Shown here: in pieces, positions 16,555 to 24,550 of the stretch | How the letters are laid out: the number at the start of each line of letters is the position of its first letter | How positions within the stretch are numbered: position 1 is the first letter of the stretch | Program-made: the position numbers and the translations under genes | NCBI RefSeq assembly: GCF_900106775.1 | Contig: NZ_FNNQ01000016.1 | Coordinates: forward strand, 4,610 to 68,609 | Reading direction: 5' to 3' | DNA: 64,000 nucleotides | From: Marininema mesophilum | GTDB taxonomy: Bacteria; Bacillota; Bacilli; Thermoactinomycetales; DSM-45169 | The notes under the pieces: generated by a model | What the model was told of the DNA's origin: nothing | Databases searched by the model: none | The model's input: the letters and a program-made list of their open reading frames with translations, nothing else

Positions 16555-17146
16555 TTCGACACTCCTTTACCTTTTATGCGTAATTACCCCTTATTCTACA
16601 CTACATTTACTCAAAATGGGGATGATTAAAAATCATTGTTATTTTAATTTCGATATTGAATGGAAGACGAAAATAAATTGTTTTATTTCCAGTAGAAAGC
16701 ACTTATTTGATATCCTTTCTATTAAAAATAATTTTACTAATTTCGGACATTTCTCCTCGTGTATAGTTGCCATTTTAACAGCCACTTTTTCGGCAAATAT
16801 AGACAAAAATACCATGTTCAAACTAGTTCTTTTAGACTATATTTGTCTGAATATACAAAATACAGACTATAACCATCTACTAATAATTAGGATAGAGGTG
16901 GTTTGTTTAATTTTTTATGGAATGTGGTTGGTAAGAAGGGATCGTGTTTTATCCCATCGTCGCCATGTTGCGTAGTCAATGCAAGATCCGGCATGAGGTA
17001 ATTAATTCTCATGGTGTGAGGAAATTAGGCGCGGGCTTTCGACCTGGAGCCTGGGTTTCTATAGTTTCTCTGTGGCCAGGATGTCCGTATCGCCTAGAAA
17101 GTATGTTAGAATACGAGGTGTAAAAGATGAAGGAGGGAAATTTCCC
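16555..17146. other. 590-base AT-rich region upstream of the regulator and tpx
   Basis: No credible gene; long open frames here are AT-rich by-products. A spaced inverted repeat is visible: CAAATATAG at 16794-16802 and CTATATTTG at 16837-16845, both next to GACA/GTCT-type sequence, with a related AGACTATA at 16864-16871. These could be operators for the TPR regulator. The right part (16970-17146) should hold the tpx promoter. Confidence 0.4.
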
Positions 17147-17665
17147 ATGGTAGCTGAGCGTCAAGGTGCAATCACCTTTAAACAAAATCCCGTTACATTA
17201 CTGGGGTCGGAGTTGAAAGTAGGAGATACCGCTCCTGAATTTACCGTATTAGCAAATGACTTAAGTCCAGTGAAACTGGCGGATAGCGCAAAGTCTGTGC
17301 GAATCATCAGTGTAGTGCCATCCCTAGATACTGGTGTTTGTGATGCTCAGACCCGTCGTTTTAATGAAGAGGCCGTAGCGCTTGGCGATAATGCAAAGGT
17401 GTTAACCATTTCAGTGGATCTTCCCTTTGCTCAAAAACGTTGGTGTGGAGCAACAGGAATTGATCGTGTGCAAACACTTTCCGATCACCGGGATCTATCC
17501 TTTGGTACCGCCTTTGGCGTAGCGATTAAGGAACTGCGCCTTTTAGCTCGGGCCGTTTTTGTAATTGATGCAGAGGATAAAGTGGTCTATACAGAAGTGG
17601 TTCCAGAAGCAACCGATCACCCAAACTACGAAGCAGCTGTTGAAGCGGCCAAAAAAGCACTATAA
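17147..17665 (+). CDS. tpx: Thiol peroxidase (atypical 2-Cys peroxiredoxin)
   Basis: 172 residues from the ATG at 17147 (GAAGGAGGG upstream). Reduces peroxides using thioredoxin. Peroxidatic Cys65 is in the family motif SLDTGVCDAQTRRF and resolving Cys100 in QKRWCGA. The conserved GDTAPEF and final RAVFVIDAEDKVVY are present. Single gene with an elaborate terminator. Confidence 0.95.
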   Translation: MVAERQGAITFKQNPVTLLGSELKVGDTAPEFTVLANDLSPVKLADSAKSVRIISVVPSLDTGVCDAQTRRFNEEAVALGDNAKVLTISVDLPFAQKRWCGATGIDRVQTLSDHRDLSFGTAFGVAIKELRLLARAVFVIDAEDKVVYTEVVPEATDHPNYEAAVEAAKKAL

Positions 17666-17675
17666 TCACAAACAT

Positions 17676-17754
17676 AACCCCTCTAAGAACAGTTACAGCA
17701 CCAAGGAGATCACTTGGATGTCAACTGTAGTTTTAGAGGGGGTTTCTTTTTCGG
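17676..17754 (+). terminator. Long stacked-stem terminator of tpx
   Basis: Nested pairing: AACCCCTCTAA/TTAGAGGGGGTT outside, AACAGTT/AACTGT in the middle, CCAAG/CTTGG inside, then TTTCTTTTT. It is unusually tall for a terminator. Confidence 0.75.
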
Positions 17755-17854
17755 GCGATGGCTAGGGTCAATTAGCGATCTTTGGACATCTTATATTAAA
17801 AGGCCTTCATGGTTGGATTGTAGGATGGCCAGATCGTAAAGGTAGGTGCAAGTG

Positions 17855-18424
17855 ATGAGTTCTAATCCCTTGTATCGTTTATTTATCGCGATTCCTCTTC
17901 CTGATTATCAACGGCTCGCTTTATCACGCTGGAGTGAATCGATGCAAAAAGAACTACCCTTTCAGCGGTGGGTACATCCCTCTGACTATCACATCACCCT
18001 ACAATTTCTGGGAGCGTGTACTTTTAAGCAAGCTCGTGAAGTTAAACGGGAGTTAAAACAGATTGTTGCACAGGAGGAACCCTTTCATCTTCATATCGAC
18101 ACTATCGGATTTTTTGGTGTCCCTACCCATCCTCGCGTCTTATGGGCGGGTCTTGGAGGAGACGTAGAGCGTTTGCTCACCCTTTATGAAACGGTGGCAA
18201 ACAAGATTGAGCCCCTAGGTTTCACTAAAGAGAAGCGAGCCTATAAACCCCATATCACCCTAGCCAAAAAGTACTGGCGGAATGATTTTCCCTATGATCG
18301 CTTGGGAGAGTTGTCCCCAATCCATGGAGAGTTGTATTGGACAGTCGATGAATTAATCCTCTATCAAACCCATCAGTTTCGCTCACCGATGTATCATCCC
18401 ATGGCTCAATTTGGGTTGGGTTGA
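17855..18424 (+). CDS. thpR: RNA 2',3'-cyclic phosphodiesterase (LigT/2H family)
   Basis: 189 residues from the ATG at 17855 (a GTG at 17852 is possible). The two HxTx catalytic motifs of 2H phosphoesterases are visible: HITLQFLG near residue 47 and HITLAKKY near 131, each followed by hydrophobic strands. The N-terminal YRLFIAIPLP strand is typical. The enzyme opens 2',3'-cyclic phosphates on RNA; the cellular substrate is not known. Followed by a compact terminator. Confidence 0.9.
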   Translation: MSSNPLYRLFIAIPLPDYQRLALSRWSESMQKELPFQRWVHPSDYHITLQFLGACTFKQAREVKRELKQIVAQEEPFHLHIDTIGFFGVPTHPRVLWAGLGGDVERLLTLYETVANKIEPLGFTKEKRAYKPHITLAKKYWRNDFPYDRLGELSPIHGELYWTVDELILYQTHQFRSPMYHPMAQFGLG

Positions 18425-18444
18425 GTTAATGACGATGAATAAAT

Positions 18445-18466
18445 GACCCGCAAGGGTCGTTTTTTA
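18445..18466 (+). terminator. Terminator of thpR
   Basis: GACCC-GCAA-GGGTC stem followed by GTTTTTTA. Confidence 0.8.
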
Positions 18467-18526
18467 TTTAACATCAGGTATGGGAATTTGCCGTAAGTCA
18501 CTTCCCGTGATAGATTTAAAAGAGGT

Positions 18527-18569
18527 AAGAGTGTCGTAAACCCACCACTCTTTAAAAACAAAACTAGGG
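18527..18569 (+). promoter_or_regulatory. preQ1-I riboswitch aptamer
   Basis: Hairpin P1 AAGAGTG/CACTCTT (18527-18533, 18546-18552) with a 12-base loop beginning TCG and containing CCC (18541-18543). An A-rich tail with AACAAAAC follows, ending in GGG (18567-18569), which can pair with the loop CCC as P2. This H-type pseudoknot with an A-rich tail is the preQ1 class I form and resembles the Thermoanaerobacter aptamer. It lies directly before queDEC, the preQ1 synthesis genes, which is the expected position. Confidence 0.78.
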
Positions 18570-18637
18570 AACCTATACGGATGGTGCTTTCTTTTCGAGG
18601 AGGCTTTTTCATCGTGGTTCCCCCTTTTTGAAAGGGG
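18567..18637 (+). promoter_or_regulatory. Expression platform with ribosome-binding-site hairpin
   Basis: Two mutually exclusive stems are visible. GGGAACC (18567-18573) pairs with GGTTCCC (18616-18622); CCCCTTT (18621-18627) pairs with AAAGGGG (18631-18637), which is the queD ribosome binding site. Because the aptamer's P2 uses the same GGG as the first stem, ligand binding should free GGTTCCC and favour the second stem, hiding the ribosome binding site. This predicts translational repression by preQ1 (inference). Confidence 0.6.
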
Positions 18638-18645
18638 TATTTTTA

Positions 18646-19122
18646 ATGGAGTTTAAAATACCAGATCGGGTTGAGCGACTTGGTGTGGATATTAAACAGT
18701 CAGAATTGCGTTACCATCGCAAGCGAGTGGCAGTGACCAAGTCCTTTACCTTTGATGCGGCTCATCATCTTCATGCATATGAAGGAAAGTGCAAAAATCT
18801 CCACGGTCACACCTATCAACTAACGGTGATGATGAGTGGACTGACGGATGAAGTAGGGATCGCCGTTGATTTTGGTGACATAAAACAAATGTTTAAAGAG
18901 GAAATCGATGCCCGATTAGATCATCGCTACTTGAACGAAGTGTTGCCTAATATGAATACATCTGCGGAAAATATGATCGTATGGATTTGGGAACAATTTG
19001 ATGCTCGTTTGGAACGGGACGGATTAAAAGCGCGTGGACATCGTTTGGAAGAGATTGTGCTTCATGAAACTCCTACGAGTTGGGCGACGATGAAGCGAGA
19101 ATGGATGGAAGAGAATGAGTAA
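18646..19122 (+). CDS. queD: 6-carboxytetrahydropterin synthase
   Basis: 158 residues from ATG 18646 with AAAGGGG eight bases upstream. Converts dihydroneopterin triphosphate to 6-carboxy-5,6,7,8-tetrahydropterin in queuosine precursor synthesis. Zinc ligands H40, H53 and H55 are seen in FDAAHHL and NLHGHTY; Cys49 in GKCKNLHGH is the catalytic cysteine. About 25 extra N-terminal residues precede the usual fold start. It overlaps queE by eight bases. Confidence 0.93.
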   Translation: MEFKIPDRVERLGVDIKQSELRYHRKRVAVTKSFTFDAAHHLHAYEGKCKNLHGHTYQLTVMMSGLTDEVGIAVDFGDIKQMFKEEIDARLDHRYLNEVLPNMNTSAENMIVWIWEQFDARLERDGLKARGHRLEEIVLHETPTSWATMKREWMEENE

Positions 19123-19843
19123 GGGCTGGGATTTGTCGAAGCCGGATATCTATGAGCAGTGGAAACTGCCTATGGTAGAAGTATTTGAAACAGTGGAGGG
19201 GGAAGGGAGTGGAGCGGGGTTTCCCACCATCTTTGTTCGTGTGTTTCACTGTAATTTACGGTGTACTTGGTGTGACACCCCCTATAGTTATGCACCAGCT
19301 AAACCCGAGTATGAGGCGTCAGTAAAAGAGATCGCGGCTTCGGCTCATCGCTTTGCGAGCCAGCGGATTTGCTTTACAGGAGGAGAGCCTCTGATGCATC
19401 AGGAAAAATCTGCGGCATTACTTATGGCTCTGGCTATGCCAAACCATATTCAGGATGTGCATATTGAGACGAATGGAGCGATTGACCTCACTCCCTACGA
19501 TGCGTTGCGTAAGCAACAACCATGGGGGGAGAAGGTCCGTTTTGTCATGGACTATAAATTACCTGCTTCAGGTGAAGCAGAGAAGATGGTTCAAAGCAAT
19601 TTTGATCGGCTCACGGATCGGGATGAAATAAAGTTTGTGATTGGAAACGAGGAAGATTTTCGTATAGCTGTCGATGTGATTCGCCGTTTTCATAAACGGG
19701 GACAGATATTGTTTAGCCCTGTATTTGAGACCCTTCCTCCGCGGAAATTGGTAGAGTGGGTATTGGCACATTCCCTTTCCAAGGTGCGGGTTAGTTTACA
19801 ACTCCACAAATTTATCTGGAATCCAGCAGAGAGGGGCGTCTAA
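19115..19843 (+). CDS. queE: 7-carboxy-7-deazaguanine synthase (radical SAM)
   Basis: 242 residues. Radical SAM enzyme that rearranges the QueD product to the 7-deazaguanine ring. The cluster motif is C46-x3-C50-x2-C53 (CNLRCTWC), followed by the SAM-binding FTGGEPLMH. VFETVEGEGSGAGFPTIFVR is the family N-terminus. The ATG overlaps the queD stop. Second gene of the queDEC operon. Confidence 0.93.
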   Translation: MSKGWDLSKPDIYEQWKLPMVEVFETVEGEGSGAGFPTIFVRVFHCNLRCTWCDTPYSYAPAKPEYEASVKEIAASAHRFASQRICFTGGEPLMHQEKSAALLMALAMPNHIQDVHIETNGAIDLTPYDALRKQQPWGEKVRFVMDYKLPASGEAEKMVQSNFDRLTDRDEIKFVIGNEEDFRIAVDVIRRFHKRGQILFSPVFETLPPRKLVEWVLAHSLSKVRVSLQLHKFIWNPAERGV

Positions 19844-19844
19844 G

Positions 19845-20522
19845 GTGGCAAAAAAAGCGGTTATTGTGTTATCGGGTGGCTTGGATAGTACGACATGTAT
19901 GGGATTGGCGAAGAAGACAGGATATGAGCTATATCCGATCACCTTTAGTTATGGTCAGCGCCATGATCGTGAGGTGACCCAAGCAAAGGAAGTAGCTCAA
20001 TTCTATGAAGTGCCTGAGCATCGGATTGTGGATATTAGCTTTTTGAGTCAAATTGGTGGCAGTGCCTTGACGGAGGAGAGCATCGAAGTACCGACGGAGG
20101 CTAAAGAAGGAATTCCCTCTACTTATGTCCCTGCAAGAAATTTAATCTTCCTTTCTCTGGCGGCGGCCTATGCGGAAGTGATCGGGGCAGAGGCTGTCTA
20201 CACAGGGGTATCTGCTGTTGATTATAGTGGGTATCCCGATTGTCGACCAGAATTTATCGCTCATTTGGAAGAAACGATTCACTTGGCAACAAAAACAGGG
20301 GTTGAGGGTGGCAAAATCCATCTAGCGACTCCGTTGATTCATTGGAGTAAGGGAGAAACGATTCAAGAAGGTTTACGTTTGGGAGTACCCTATCATTTGA
20401 CGACGTCCTGTTATCAAGGGGACGAAGAGGCTTGTGGAGAGTGTGATAGCTGTCGCTTACGTCTGAAGGGCTTTGCCGATGCAGGAGCAACGGACCCTAT
20501 TTCCTATGGTGTAAAAAAGTAA
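19845..20522 (+). CDS. queC: 7-cyano-7-deazaguanine (preQ0) synthase
   Basis: 225 residues. ATP-dependent conversion of the carboxyl of CDG to the nitrile of preQ0. The PP-loop SGGLDSTT is at 10-17; the C-terminal zinc site is Cys-rich (CYQGDEEACGECDSC). GTG start one base after queE ends. A queF reductase gene is not present in the operon, so preQ1 formation needs a gene elsewhere. Confidence 0.95.
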   Translation: MAKKAVIVLSGGLDSTTCMGLAKKTGYELYPITFSYGQRHDREVTQAKEVAQFYEVPEHRIVDISFLSQIGGSALTEESIEVPTEAKEGIPSTYVPARNLIFLSLAAAYAEVIGAEAVYTGVSAVDYSGYPDCRPEFIAHLEETIHLATKTGVEGGKIHLATPLIHWSKGETIQEGLRLGVPYHLTTSCYQGDEEACGECDSCRLRLKGFADAGATDPISYGVKK

Positions 20523-20531
20523 GTTGAGATG

Positions 20532-20569
20532 ATCCTTGAGCTAAAGAGGTTTTCCGCTCAAGGATTTTT
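20532..20569 (+). terminator. Terminator of queDEC
   Basis: Ten-pair perfect stem ATCCTTGAGC/GCTCAAGGAT followed by TTTT. Confidence 0.85.
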
Positions 20570-20678
20570 GTTGGTATTATCGTTTGAATACGCTAAAAAT
20601 AGGCGTGTGCAGGGATGAACATAAGCCAGTTTAAAGTATAATATGGATGAAAAAGTGGCCTGAGGAGGGAGTCGGTTC

Positions 20679-20879
20679 ATGCGCAAGAAGAATTTGGTGA
20701 AGCGTAAATTGAAAGAAGCCAAAGGTTCCCTAGCAGTAGAAGGGCTGTATACGACAAAAACAGAAGATCAATTAATTAAACGAAGGTTAATGGGTGAAAT
20801 TACGGAAAAAGAGTTCCTTCGACGTGCTAAAGAACTAGCTTCCCTTTCCCCTAAAAAGATGAAAGATGAGGATCGGTGA
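20679..20879 (+). CDS. VbhA-like antitoxin of a Fic toxin
   Basis: 66 residues, charged and helical. Residues 17-22 read SLAVEG, a match to the inhibitory motif (S/T)xxxE(G/N) by which class I Fic antitoxins block ATP binding in their toxin with the glutamate (here E21). ATG with GAGGAGGG upstream. The stop codon overlaps the start of the Fic gene (GTGA), the usual antitoxin-first order. Confidence 0.8.
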   Translation: MRKKNLVKRKLKEAKGSLAVEGLYTTKTEDQLIKRRLMGEITEKEFLRRAKELASLSPKKMKDEDR

Positions 20880-21481
20880 CATCGGGTAAGTCGTCATATC
20901 TTTATCCAGGTACGGAAGTTCTAATTAACCTTGCAGATATTAAAAATCAGGCAGAACTGACCCGTTATGAGAGTATCGTCACTGCGCAATCCTTGGCCGA
21001 ATTAAAAATTGAGCCTATCGATGGGGATTTTGATGGTGAGCATTTACGGCAGATTCATTATCATATTTTTAAAAATGTTTACCCTTTTGCAGGAGAATTT
21101 CGCCAAGTAGACATCTCTAAAGATCATACCTACTTCTGTAAAGTGAAGCATATTGAGTATGAGTTAGAGAAGTTATTTAGCAAACTAAAGGCTGAGAAAT
21201 TGTTGCAAGGATTGAGTCTCGAAGAATTTGCTCGAAGGTCTGCTTATTACTTTGGTGAATTAAATATGATTCACCCTTTCCGTGAGGGTAATGGGCGTGT
21301 ACAACGAGAATTTATTCGCTGTTTGGGGTTAAATACTGGCTATTTGATTAACTGGGATCTGATTATTTCTAAACTTATGGTCGATGCTTCGATCCAATCG
21401 GCTTTTGTAGATAATGTAGGCTTAGAAAATGTGGTGCGTTCTTGTATCATTCCACATCCATCTGATTCAGAAGAAAAGTAA
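20876..21481 (+). CDS. Fic-domain AMP-transferase toxin
   Basis: 201 residues. The catalytic Fic motif is intact: H133-PFRE-G138-N139-G140-R141 and a further Arg at 144 (HPFREGNGRVQREF), with the flap region YPFAGEFRQVDISK upstream. Fic proteins transfer AMP to target proteins; close relatives (VbhT, FicT) modify DNA gyrase and topoisomerase IV. The GTG start overlaps the antitoxin stop. There is no extra N- or C-terminal domain, so it is a minimal stand-alone toxin. Confidence 0.9.
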   Translation: MTSGKSSYLYPGTEVLINLADIKNQAELTRYESIVTAQSLAELKIEPIDGDFDGEHLRQIHYHIFKNVYPFAGEFRQVDISKDHTYFCKVKHIEYELEKLFSKLKAEKLLQGLSLEEFARRSAYYFGELNMIHPFREGNGRVQREFIRCLGLNTGYLINWDLIISKLMVDASIQSAFVDNVGLENVVRSCIIPHPSDSEEK

Positions 21482-21520
21482 TCGATACAAAAGGAATAGG
21501 TTCACAGCTTGTAGTTACAG

Positions 21521-21556
21521 ATCCTTGAAGGGAGAGCAATCTTCCACCGGGGATTT
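21521..21556 (+). terminator. Possible terminator after the Fic pair
   Basis: Interrupted stem ATCC..GAAG/CTTC..GGAT followed by seven T. Confidence 0.45.
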
Positions 21557-21678
21557 TTTTAATGGATCAAAGTTTGTCGGATGAAGGGGTTGCTTAGGAT
21601 GATGGAATTTTGGACTTAAGAAGGTTTGCGCTACAATAAGAGGTAATAAGAAATCAAGAGTGGACAGAGGTGGAGTGG

Positions 21679-23058
21679 ATGCGCGTCGCTTGGAGGAGAG
21701 TGGAAGAAAAGAGAGAGGGGACGAGCTTATTTGCCCATTTTATCGGTGGTTCTCAAATAGGAATCTATTTGGATAGTTGTGAGAAGGGTCGATATGATGT
21801 AATCGCATGGGAACCTGTAAGAAGCCGGAAGCTTAATCATGGTGAAGGGGATTCTCCGTTTTCTGTATTGGATGAGTTAGTTTCCCAGATTCCAACCGTA
21901 GAGGATACACCGGTAGATGCGCCTCCCTTTTTGTTTGGAGTACTCGGATATTTTTCCTATGAAGCGGCATGGGATGAAGAATGGATCGGCCTGCCAAAGG
22001 AACGGCTTGATCCTGTTCATGATGTTTACTTCATGATACCTGGTAAAGTAATTGTGCTCGATCATGAGGCTGAGGAAATGTGGCTGGTCGTTACTACTTT
22101 GGAAGAAGATCCTGATCCATCACTCGATTCATTAGTAGCGGAAGTATTACACCTCTCACAGAAGAAACTTCACCCTCAAGGAGGAGAGTTGGTCAGTCCA
22201 TTGACTGCTGAAATCGATGTAACAACCTATCGCGAGCGTCTGGGTCGTGTACAGGAGTATATTGCTCGTGGAGATATCTATCAAGCCAATCTTTCCTATC
22301 AGGTGGAAGGAAGAGTTGCAGGAGACTCATGGGATTTATACTGTGTACTGAGGAAAACAAACCCTGGGGCCTATGCAGCCTATATTCGTATGCCGACATA
22401 TGCCATCCTATCCTCTTCCCCTGAACAATTTATCCGTCGTCAAGGCGATATGATTAAGACACGTCCTATTAAAGGTACACGTCCCCGAGGTGCGACAGAG
22501 GAGGAAGATGAGCAGTATCGAGATGAGCTAGCAGGAAGTGAGAAGGACCAAGCGGAGTTGGTTATGATCGTGGATTTGGAGCGGAATGATTTTGGCCGTG
22601 TCTGTGCGATGGGATCTGTAGAGGTAACCGATTTATTCGCCATCGATCCTCATCCGACGGTTTGGCATCAATCCGCTCAGGTGACGGGTAGGTTGCCGGA
22701 GGGGACAAGCATGGGGGAAGTATTACGGATGGCGTTCCCGGGGGGATCGATTACAGGAGCACCTAAGATTCGTTCGATGCAGGTGATCCATGAATTGGAG
22801 AACCAGCGACGTGGAATCTATACTGGCTCCATCGGTTATGTAGATCCGCGAGGATCATCAGAGTGGAACATCGCGATTCGTACGATGACTTGGGTAGGAG
22901 GAGAAGGAAGGCTGTCCTATCGTGTAGGCGGAGGCATTGTAGCCGATTCAGATCCTGATCTGGAATTTGCAGAAACCTTGGCCAAAGGGCAGGGGATGGT
23001 TCGAGCGATCGAAGAATGGACAGCGACTCCAGCGATGAGGAGGTTGTCCCAATCGTGA
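21679..23058 (+). CDS. pabB: Aminodeoxychorismate synthase component I
   Basis: 459 residues from ATG 21679 (AGAGG eight bases upstream). Converts chorismate and ammonia to 4-amino-4-deoxychorismate for folate. Chorismate-binding enzyme features: GDIYQANLSYQ, the PIKGTRPRG loop whose lysine marks PabB rather than TrpE, DLERNDFGRV, FPGGSITGAPK and IYTGSIGY. Overlaps pabC. No pabA glutamine amidotransferase is adjacent, so it must come from elsewhere, perhaps shared with tryptophan synthesis. Confidence 0.9.
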   Translation: MRVAWRRVEEKREGTSLFAHFIGGSQIGIYLDSCEKGRYDVIAWEPVRSRKLNHGEGDSPFSVLDELVSQIPTVEDTPVDAPPFLFGVLGYFSYEAAWDEEWIGLPKERLDPVHDVYFMIPGKVIVLDHEAEEMWLVVTTLEEDPDPSLDSLVAEVLHLSQKKLHPQGGELVSPLTAEIDVTTYRERLGRVQEYIARGDIYQANLSYQVEGRVAGDSWDLYCVLRKTNPGAYAAYIRMPTYAILSSSPEQFIRRQGDMIKTRPIKGTRPRGATEEEDEQYRDELAGSEKDQAELVMIVDLERNDFGRVCAMGSVEVTDLFAIDPHPTVWHQSAQVTGRLPEGTSMGEVLRMAFPGGSITGAPKIRSMQVIHELENQRRGIYTGSIGYVDPRGSSEWNIAIRTMTWVGGEGRLSYRVGGGIVADSDPDLEFAETLAKGQGMVRAIEEWTATPAMRRLSQS

Positions 23059-23927
23059 AAACCATGTTTGTAGTAAACGGGAAGCTGGTTTCTATGAAAC
23101 AAGCGACATTGTCTCTGATGGATCGAGGCGCCCGCTTTGGAGATGGATTGTTTGAGACTCTACGGGTGGAAAAGGGGGTGCCTCTTTTTTTAGAAGCCCA
23201 TCTGACTCGTATGGAAGAAGGGGCAAAACACTTGTATTTTGCCAAGATCCCGCGCCATGAAGAATGGATCGAGGGAATAAAGGGTGTGATTGAGGCCAAT
23301 AGGGTGACAGCAGGATATCTTCGTTTGAACCTAACTCGTGGTCAAGGGGGATTTGGCGTACCTCTCTTAAGCCTGTCGGACCCTGTTTGGTGGGTAGAGG
23401 CGCATCATCATATCCTTGACCCCAAACGTTATGACCAAGGAATTCGTGCGATCACGGTTTCGATACGAAAAAACCCTCTTCCCCCCCTCTCACGTGTGAA
23501 ATCCCTTAATTATTTAGAGAGCATTCTAGCACGAGAAGAGGCTGTAATAGAAGGGGCAGAAGAGGGAATTATGCTTACACCAGAAGGAAAGTTATGTGAA
23601 GGTGCGTCTGCCAATATTTTTTTGATTAAGCGGGGAGCCTTGCATACTCCTTCCCTTGCCAGCGGACCCTTGCCTGGAACCGTGCGAACTTGGGTGATAC
23701 AACAGGCGATGGATCTTGGGATTCATGTAGAGATACGCGAGATCGACCCCGAAGAATGGCATGAGGCAGAAGAAGCTTTTTTTACCAATTCAACGTGGGG
23801 ACCGTTTCCGTGCGTTCAGATAGGCGAACAAATCCTTGCTGATGGAAAGCCGGGGTGGATGACCCGAACGTTTATGGATGCATGGAAGAAAGCTGTGGAA
23901 GAGGAGATCCAGTCATCCCCTCTCTAA
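23055..23927 (+). CDS. pabC: Aminodeoxychorismate lyase (PLP class IV)
   Basis: 290 residues from the GTG at 23055, overlapping the pabB stop (GTGA) with GAGGAGG upstream. Fold-type IV PLP enzyme: SLMDRGARFGDGLFETLRV at the N-terminus, catalytic lysine in LSRVKSLNYLESI, EGASANIFL and the phosphate-cup PLPGTVR. Next to pabB it most likely releases pyruvate from ADC to give p-aminobenzoate; D-amino acid or branched-chain transaminase activity is the alternative. Confidence 0.88.
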   Translation: MKTMFVVNGKLVSMKQATLSLMDRGARFGDGLFETLRVEKGVPLFLEAHLTRMEEGAKHLYFAKIPRHEEWIEGIKGVIEANRVTAGYLRLNLTRGQGGFGVPLLSLSDPVWWVEAHHHILDPKRYDQGIRAITVSIRKNPLPPLSRVKSLNYLESILAREEAVIEGAEEGIMLTPEGKLCEGASANIFLIKRGALHTPSLASGPLPGTVRTWVIQQAMDLGIHVEIREIDPEEWHEAEEAFFTNSTWGPFPCVQIGEQILADGKPGWMTRTFMDAWKKAVEEEIQSSPL

Positions 23928-23931
23928 GAAC

Positions 23932-24423
23932 CTATGTAGATATCTCATCGGTCTTCAACTCCCGTTGAAATACCACGCGATCATTTCCCAGTCCATCGTA
24001 ATCGGTGTGTACGGGTATACCATCCCTGAGGACGTCTCCTGTTAGAAGTTGAAAGCCCATGCTTCTGTGAAAAAGGATGGAGTTTTTGTTGATAGGTGAA
24101 GTGATGCAGCGTACCATTGTACAATTTTGTGCTGAGATAAATGCAAAAAAGTGTTTGTATAATCTACGTCCGAGTCCTAGGCGTCGGTATTCAGGATGAA
24201 TGCCGACAAAATGAATATAGCCTTGTTGTTGATGGACAGGAGAGATAAATCCGATCAGAAAAGCGACTAATCGATCCTCTTCTTCCACAACAAAGCTAGT
24301 ATTGTGGAAGTGGTCAAAGTATAGCTTTGGGAGCATATCGACCATCTTTCTGCCTCCCCACCATTCGTCGATAACTCTGATAATGGTCGTGTAATCTTTT
24401 GGACTAAGATTTCGGATATTCAT
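23932..24423 (-). CDS. GNAT-family N-acetyltransferase
   Basis: 163 residues from ATG 24423 (AAGGAG nine bases upstream). The acetyl-CoA site is GIHPEYRRLGLGRRLYKHF (motif A), followed by the LFHRSMGF motif near the C-terminus. The substrate is not evident. Convergent with pabC at a distance of four bases. Confidence 0.85.
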   Translation of the reverse strand: MNIRNLSPKDYTTIIRVIDEWWGGRKMVDMLPKLYFDHFHNTSFVVEEEDRLVAFLIGFISPVHQQQGYIHFVGIHPEYRRLGLGRRLYKHFFAFISAQNCTMVRCITSPINKNSILFHRSMGFQLLTGDVLRDGIPVHTDYDGLGNDRVVFQRELKTDEIST

Positions 24424-24550
24424 ATAAAAGCGCTCCTTAAGGATAGATTGCAATCATACAAGATTATATTTGAAACAACGATAGAAGAGAAGTAGACTGA
24501 GAGGGAGAATGTGAAAAGGTGTGGTAACTTTACAAAAGGAGGATTGCACT

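Noticed and set aside
16436..16975. 179-codon open frame on the plus strand across the regulator's 5' end and leader
   Set aside because: It overlaps the well-supported regulator gene antisense, has no ribosome binding site, and its composition is that of AT-rich noncoding DNA (runs of Ile, Phe, Asn, Lys).
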